Origin: Desulfacinum sp.
GTDB lineage: Bacteria; Desulfobacterota; Syntrophobacteria; Syntrophobacterales; DSM-9756
Assembly: GCA_014359885.1 (NCBI GenBank)
Contig: JACIYN010000017.1
Span: forward strand, 97,001 to 161,000
Reading direction: 5' to 3'
DNA length: 64,000 bases
In this document: piece after piece, positions 57,511 to 64,000 of the stretch
How the letters are laid out: every line of letters begins with the position of its first letter
How positions within the stretch are numbered: position 1 is the first letter of the stretch
Translations under genes and position numbers: made by a program
The notes under the pieces: generated by a model
What the model was told of the DNA's origin: nothing
Databases searched by the model: none
What the model saw: only the letters and a program-made list of their open reading frames with translations

Positions 57511-58314
57511 TCAAAGAATTCGCCGCTCCAGGAAATGGGCGACGACTGCAAACCGATCCAGCGTGCCTTTTTCGTCATGCCAAACACGGGGCGGCCGGGC
57601 AAGGCCCCCAAACAACCATCGGTCTTCCGACCATTGGAAACGCACCACGGCCTCGGAGAGGAGAACCTCTCGGCACAGCTGCAGGGCCATGTGGACGGCT
57701 CCGTCCAAGGAGAATCCGGGTAAGAGAAGCGAGCGGCCTTCGGGGGCCGTGAAGCGGGAGCCCACCGCCCTGCCCTGCACGCAATAGACCTCCGCCGTAC
57801 AGAGCGTGGGAACGGGCTTCCAGACCACCAGCGGGTCGTGACGGGCGCAGGCGTCCCGCCACTGGTCCGGGCGGGCGGCACGGATCACCGGGTCTTTGGC
57901 GGCGTTGGGCCCCGCCGCGTTCAAGGGAAGTCCTAGGCGTTCCAGGGCCTGCTCCTTGGCGCGGTATCCATAACAGATCCGGTGCGGCGGCGCGGGAATT
58001 CGGGCGTAGGCTGCCGCTCGCCACTGCAGGGGACGGTCCTTCCAAATCGTGTAGGTGAAGGCGGTGGGAAAACAGCGGCATCCGGCCGCTTCCAGAACCG
58101 GGGCTAGGCGCGGCGTGGGGTAGAGAATCCATTCGGCCCGCAGAATGGCCTCCCGTTCGTCCGGGGCGTAATCGGCAGGAGCCGGCCGGATTCCAAGGGT
58201 CCGCACCGCGGCCACATGGGACAAAAAAGGGGCCAGAGCCACCACCCGCCCCCAACGGGCAGGGGCCGCTCCGGCCGCCGGTTCGCGTCGTTCCGATCCC
58301 ACAGGCCGCCCCAT
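57511..58314 (-). CDS. Hypothetical protein, possible divergent ATP-grasp-like
   Basis: PHRICYGYRAKEQALERLGLP and PLVVWKPVPTLCTAEVYCVQG segments; TGATG overlap with upstream gene. Confidence 0.4.
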   Translation of the reverse strand: MGRPVGSERREPAAGAAPARWGRVVALAPFLSHVAAVRTLGIRPAPADYAPDEREAILRAEWILYPTPRLAPVLEAAGCRCFPTAFTYTIWKDRPLQWRAAAYARIPAPPHRICYGYRAKEQALERLGLPLNAAGPNAAKDPVIRAARPDQWRDACARHDPLVVWKPVPTLCTAEVYCVQGRAVGSRFTAPEGRSLLLPGFSLDGAVHMALQLCREVLLSEAVVRFQWSEDRWLFGGLARPPRVWHDEKGTLDRFAVVAHFLERRIL

Positions 58315-59786
58315 CAATTGGGATTCAGCAGCACGTCCGGATGGACCCCGTAGTTGTAGCTGCGCATGCGGAAATAGTTTTCCAGCAGCCCCACCTTCTG
58401 ATCCACGTAGTCGTAGATCTTCAGGCGGCGTCCGTTGGAGCCGTTCCCGTTGCCCCCGTGGCCGTTGCCCCCGTCTCCGTTCTTGTAGAGGTTCCGGATG
58501 GCATGGGCCAAGCCCTTCTTGAAAAAGAGGGGAACGGCCAGGAAGAGGACGTCCGTGGACACCTGCTGGTAGCAGCGCATCAGGCTTTGGGGAGTGAAAA
58601 GAATGGCGGTGGGGCCTGCCTCCGGCAGGTCCTGACAGCAGGTGGGCGCTTCCCGCCCCGGTTGGTCGTCGTCCCCTTCTTCCTCGTCCAGTCCCGGGGA
58701 CGCCGGCCGGGGAATATGGACCGGTATGCCGCGCCGTTCCAGTTCCTGTCCCAGTACCCTCTGCTGCGCATCTCCGCCGCAGATCACCACCAGGGGCCTC
58801 TCCCCGGCCGAAAGCTCTTCCTGGATGTCGTCGGCGATGAGGCGCGTTCGCTCTTCATCGGTCATGAGCGCGTGGAGCATGGGGGAATAATCGTCTTCAC
58901 CTGCGTAGGGGTAATCGAAATCGGTGGGACGCGCCACCACGTGGGCTCGGATGATGCCCTTGCCGTCGCGGGCATCCTTTTCGCTGATGCTGTAGACCAC
59001 ATCGCCCATGTAGAAGTAGATGAAGCGGGACAGGTTGTCCCGGCGCTGAGCGGTGTTGGCCAGTCCCAACAGATAGCGACTGTCGAAATTGGGGATGAGC
59101 TGGGTCAGGACCTTCGCGGGGCTACGCTGGCATTCGTCCAGTACCACGAAGCCCACCTTTTCCTTCACGTCCTTCCAAGCGCGCATCATCTCCGCGGTGT
59201 GGGCCACCGTGATCTTCTCTCCCAACTTGTGGTGCCCTTGGACGAAGACGCCGATCTGTTCCAGTGGCACCTGCAGGAAATTCACTATCTTGGTCATCCA
59301 GCCTTCCAGGAGGTCCATGCGCGGGATGAGGACCAAGGTGGGCTGCTTTCGCTGGGCGATGACGTAAAGGGCCGTAACGGTCTTGCCGCTCTTGTAGCCG
59401 CCGATGAGAGTGGCCGAATCGCGGGTCAGGATCTCTTCCGCCGCCTGGAGCTGATATTCCTTGAGACGGCCGTGGAATTCCAGTTCGACGGGGTCCAAGG
59501 TCCGTCTGCGGTCGATCAGCTTGAAGGGCTGATTGAATTTCCGGCAGAGCTCCAGGAGTTGATCCAGGAATCCGCGGGGGAGCAGGTAATTGCGGCCGGC
59601 CTTGCGGATGCAGTTGATCTGGGGCGGGATGCCGCCGATCCACTCTCCCCGGAGATGCCGCGCCTCATACTCGGGGTTTGTGAACACCAAACGTTCCTGG
59701 ATCTTTCGCATGACGGGCGGAATCACATCCCCGTAGGGAATTCGGATTCTTTCTGCTACCGTAATCTTGAGGGTCTTTGCATACAT
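58314..59786 (-). CDS. SF2 (XPB/UvsW-like) helicase-related protein with altered core motifs
   Basis: RRTLDPVELEFHGRLKEYQLQAAEEIL, GGYKSGKT, VVLDECQRSP, LLGLANTAQRR, YDYVDQKVGLL. Confidence 0.8.
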   Translation of the reverse strand: MYAKTLKITVAERIRIPYGDVIPPVMRKIQERLVFTNPEYEARHLRGEWIGGIPPQINCIRKAGRNYLLPRGFLDQLLELCRKFNQPFKLIDRRRTLDPVELEFHGRLKEYQLQAAEEILTRDSATLIGGYKSGKTVTALYVIAQRKQPTLVLIPRMDLLEGWMTKIVNFLQVPLEQIGVFVQGHHKLGEKITVAHTAEMMRAWKDVKEKVGFVVLDECQRSPAKVLTQLIPNFDSRYLLGLANTAQRRDNLSRFIYFYMGDVVYSISEKDARDGKGIIRAHVVARPTDFDYPYAGEDDYSPMLHALMTDEERTRLIADDIQEELSAGERPLVVICGGDAQQRVLGQELERRGIPVHIPRPASPGLDEEEGDDDQPGREAPTCCQDLPEAGPTAILFTPQSLMRCYQQVSTDVLFLAVPLFFKKGLAHAIRNLYKNGDGGNGHGGNGNGSNGRRLKIYDYVDQKVGLLENYFRMRSYNYGVHPDVLLNPN

Positions 59787-59901
59787 GGGAACCAAACCAC
59801 CTTCCATGGGAATTCGAGCTCTCGACATCTGCGCGGGGTCATGATGCTTCCGAAGATCCTTTTGAGAGTGAAATCGCACAGTCTTTTTGAGCCCGTTAAA
59901 C

Positions 59902-59926
59902 AAACTATACAAAAAAAGTATGGTTT
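59902..59926. promoter_or_regulatory. AT-rich inverted repeat upstream of helicase-like gene
   Basis: AAACTATAC-AAAAAAA-GTATGGTTT in otherwise GC-rich DNA. Confidence 0.55.
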
Positions 59927-60207
59927 AAGAAAGCCTCTTCCGCACCTCCTCCGAATCACGAAGAAGGAAGGTTTCGCCCTCTTGTGGAGCTTGCCTTCTC
60001 CGTCTCCCTAAGGTAGTCACTGCTCGGAGCGTGTCAGGCCCGTGCGATAAATGGCTCCCGGCACGAGGCCTCGGCACCGGGCATGCCGTCTCGGCGTTGG
60101 TTCCGGACCGAGTCCTGGCCCGCCCGGCGCGTGGAGTCCGCAATCTCCGTAGGGTCGAAAGATTTTTCGCCCCTGCGGCCACCTAGAAAAGCAAGGAGTA
60201 GACCGAA

Positions 60208-60528
60208 ATGGCCCGCCCCCCGAAAAAAGCCCTGGAACAATTGCTGTCATTGGCCAAGGAATACGAATCCAAACAGAAACAGCTTGACGAACTGGCGGCC
60301 CGAGTTCCCCCTCGGGAGCTTCGGCCCAGTCTCATCGCCATGGGCGAACGGGCCACCGATCGGTTCCGAACCGCACAACAGATTCTCCTGAACCACCTCT
60401 ATTCGGACGAGACGGCTTCAACGCCCGCCGAACCTGTCCGGGAAGCGGCCGCCGCCATGTGTCGGTCCTTTGACGAATTGGTGCTCCTCTTTCACCGGCT
60501 GCTCGACGAGGGGCCCGCTCCGGAATAG
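60208..60528 (+). CDS. Hypothetical protein (106 aa, helical)
   Basis: ATG with aaggag RBS; MARPPKKALEQLLSLAKEYESKQKQLDELAARVPP. Confidence 0.55.
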   Translation: MARPPKKALEQLLSLAKEYESKQKQLDELAARVPPRELRPSLIAMGERATDRFRTAQQILLNHLYSDETASTPAEPVREAAAAMCRSFDELVLLFHRLLDEGPAPE

Positions 60529-60552
60529 GGTGGAGCGGCGGCCCGGGACTGC

Positions 60553-61827
60553 TTAATCCAGGACATCGGCAGGTTCGTCGATTTTCTTGAGCACGATATA
60601 GAGATTCCCCGGATGCTTGAGTCGGCCGGCCACGGCTTCGGCCGCGTCGCCGGTGCCGCAGTAAAGGTCCACGCGATGGGGGCCGCGGATGGCACCGCCG
60701 CTGTCCTGGTGGACCACCCAGCGCTGAAACGGCCTGGTCCGGTGGGTTCCGTCCCCGAGCGGCAGGCGCCCCGTCAGGACGGCCGGCACACCGTCCGGGT
60801 ACCAGGCGCTGTCGGCGGCGATGGAACGGCCCGGGGTCAGAGGGACGTGAAGACTTCCCAGAGGCCCTTCCTCGACCCACCGGAAGAAGACGTAGCTGGG
60901 GTTGTGCCAAAGGATCTCCTGCAGCCGTTCCGGATGGTCGTTCAGGAACCGGCGAAGCGTCGGAAGGCTCATCTCTTCGCGTGGAATCCAGCCCCGGGCG
61001 ATGGCGTAGGCTCCGATGCTCCGATAGGGCCGTCCGTTGCCGGCGGCGTAACCCACGCGCCGGGTCGTCCCGTCGGAAAGACGCAGGACTCCAGAGCCCT
61101 GCACGTGGAGGATGAAGGCGTCCACCGGATCCTTCAGCCAGGCCAGCTCCAGGCCTCGCCCCTGCAAGGCTCCCTGCCCGTCGATCTGCCTGCGATCGAA
61201 GTAAGGAACCAGACGATTCCCCTCGATCCTTCCCAGCACCCGGCGCGGCCCGGTCTCGGGAGCCGAAAGCCAGGGAAACTCCTCCAGGGCCACCTGGATC
61301 AGGTCCGGAGGCGGTGAGTACAACGGATAGCGAAAGACGTGGTCGGGCTCCAGGCGCGCTTCCAGAACGGGTTCGTAATACCCCGTGACCAGGACGTTCC
61401 CACCTGAGTGCGCCTGCCTGGGGTATGCGTAGAGATCAAAGTTCCGGGAGAGCGCCGGGAGGCGGAGCTCGCCCCTTTCGAGCATCTCCCTGAGCGATAG
61501 AAGCGTCCGCCGGATCCCATCGGCCGACACCTTCCGGCCCTCCACCTCAAAGGAGATCTCCCGCCCGCCCCTTTCAAAATAGCTGAGCGATCGGGCCAGG
61601 GCTTCTTCCAGGCCTTCCAGTTGCAAGTCGTCTTCCGCGCCGGCCAAGGCGTCCCAGGAGACCCGGGTGAGTTGCGGCTTGGATGGCGTGACCGATGGGG
61701 GCTTGGGAGCGCATCCGGCCAGGAAGAGGAGCGCGGCCAGGAGCGTGGCCATGCGCCGGCTGGGCCCAAGGATCTTGCCTGTCCCGGTGCCGGTCCGGGA
61801 AGCGGGATGGGGTTTTTGCATCGCCAT
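60553..61827 (-). CDS. mltA: Membrane-bound lytic murein transglycosylase A
   Basis: Lipobox LLFLAGC; VTGYYEPVLEA, QDSGGAIRGPHRVDLYCGTGDAAE. Confidence 0.93.
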   Translation of the reverse strand: MAMQKPHPASRTGTGTGKILGPSRRMATLLAALLFLAGCAPKPPSVTPSKPQLTRVSWDALAGAEDDLQLEGLEEALARSLSYFERGGREISFEVEGRKVSADGIRRTLLSLREMLERGELRLPALSRNFDLYAYPRQAHSGGNVLVTGYYEPVLEARLEPDHVFRYPLYSPPPDLIQVALEEFPWLSAPETGPRRVLGRIEGNRLVPYFDRRQIDGQGALQGRGLELAWLKDPVDAFILHVQGSGVLRLSDGTTRRVGYAAGNGRPYRSIGAYAIARGWIPREEMSLPTLRRFLNDHPERLQEILWHNPSYVFFRWVEEGPLGSLHVPLTPGRSIAADSAWYPDGVPAVLTGRLPLGDGTHRTRPFQRWVVHQDSGGAIRGPHRVDLYCGTGDAAEAVAGRLKHPGNLYIVLKKIDEPADVLD

Positions 61828-61924
61828 GGTGTAGGGAATCTCCCGGTCTTGAAACGGCCCGGGGCACGGCCTGGCGGCGTGCCCCGGAGGGGTGTGCTCC
61901 ATTGTTGATTGGGGTGCCATTCCT

Positions 61925-61952
61925 GTAGGCAGGGTTCGCGAACCGTCCCTAC
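61925..61952. repeat. Degenerate family A palindrome
   Basis: gtaggcagggttcgcgaaccgtccctac. Confidence 0.75.
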
Positions 61953-62006
61953 CCTTCAGGAGGAGGCACGATCCCGGACGCGGGGAAATGGCATTGGGAC
62001 AACTTC

Positions 62007-63479
<1,473 letters not shown>

Positions 63480-63538
63480 AGGAGCTTGTCTGACAATGGC
63501 TCTCCGAGACAAGAGCCCGAGCTATGGGCCCTCTTTTC

Positions 63539-63660
63539 GTAGCCGCGGGGCTTCAGCCCCGCGGAAAGGGCCATCGCAACTGCATGAAGCGACAGGAAAT
63601 ACGCGATGGCCCATCCAACGTTCGGGGGGTTCTTTCGCAGCCCTAAAGGGCTGCGCTACG
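63539..63660 (+). repeat. Composite GTAG/CTAC hairpin module (B-C module)
   Basis: gtagccgcggggcttcagccccgcgg ... gggccatcgc...gcgatggcc ... cgcagccctaaagggctgcgctac. Confidence 0.88.
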
Positions 63661-63697
63661 AGAAAAGAGATCATCCGCGGCGTTCTCGGGCGGTCTC

Positions 63698-64000
63698 CTA
63701 CGCCCCCAGCTTGCCGGCCTTCTCGATGAGGATGTCCACCTTGTCCGTCTTTTCCCAGGTGAAGTCCGGATCGTTTCGGCCGAAGTGGCCGTAGCACGAG
63801 GTCTTCTTGTAGATGGGGCGAAGCAGCTTGAGATCCCGGATCATGTTGGCCGGCTTGAAGCTGAAGACCTCCCGCACGATCTTGGCGATCTCGTCGGGCG
63901 GAATCTTGGCGGTGCCGTAGGTGTCGATCATGAGCGACACCGGTTCGGCCACGCCGATGCTGTAGGCCACCTGCACTTCCACCCGGTCGGCCAGGCCGGC
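63698..64000 (-). CDS. metK: S-adenosylmethionine synthase, C-terminal part (truncated at window end)
   Basis: [22 protein letters not shown] ... [18 protein letters not shown]. Confidence 0.95.
   Translation of the reverse strand, partial: AGLADRVEVQVAYSIGVAEPVSLMIDTYGTAKIPPDEIAKIVREVFSFKPANMIRDLKLLRPIYKKTSCYGHFGRNDPDFTWEKTDKVDILIEKAGKLGA

Overview
This is a GC-rich bacterial chromosomal window. Gene content (tandem Hsp70/DUF2760, KaiC-histidine kinase cluster, liv operon, thrS-infC-rpmI-rplT-pheST) suggests a deltaproteobacterium-like organism; this is inference only. About 48 protein genes and one tRNA (Val-GAC) can be supported. Most genes are housekeeping: lpxK 3' end, an NitT/TauT-type ABC transporter, livKHMGF, purLQN, thrS-infC-rpmI-rplT-pheS-pheT, pgsA, miaB, adenine deaminase, rnd, mltA, ahcY and the metK 3' end. 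Intergenic space is unusually structured. It carries (i) ~122-bp GTAG...CTAC multi-hairpin modules (8 copies), (ii) 28-36-bp palindromes with GTAGGGG arms and covarying centres, (iii) a 95-bp element with ~10-bp terminal inverted repeats around one of those palindromes (3 copies), (iv) a ~140-bp element made of two convergent GC hairpins (3 copies), and (v) heptanucleotide tandem arrays that repeatedly overlap gene stop codons. The most interesting protein-level observation is an SF2 helicase-like gene (58314-59786, minus) whose motifs I, II, III and VI all look remodelled; it is translationally coupled to a possible ATP-grasp-like protein. No rRNA, CRISPR array, prophage, transposase or recognised defence system was found. 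All names come from reading translations, with no database search.
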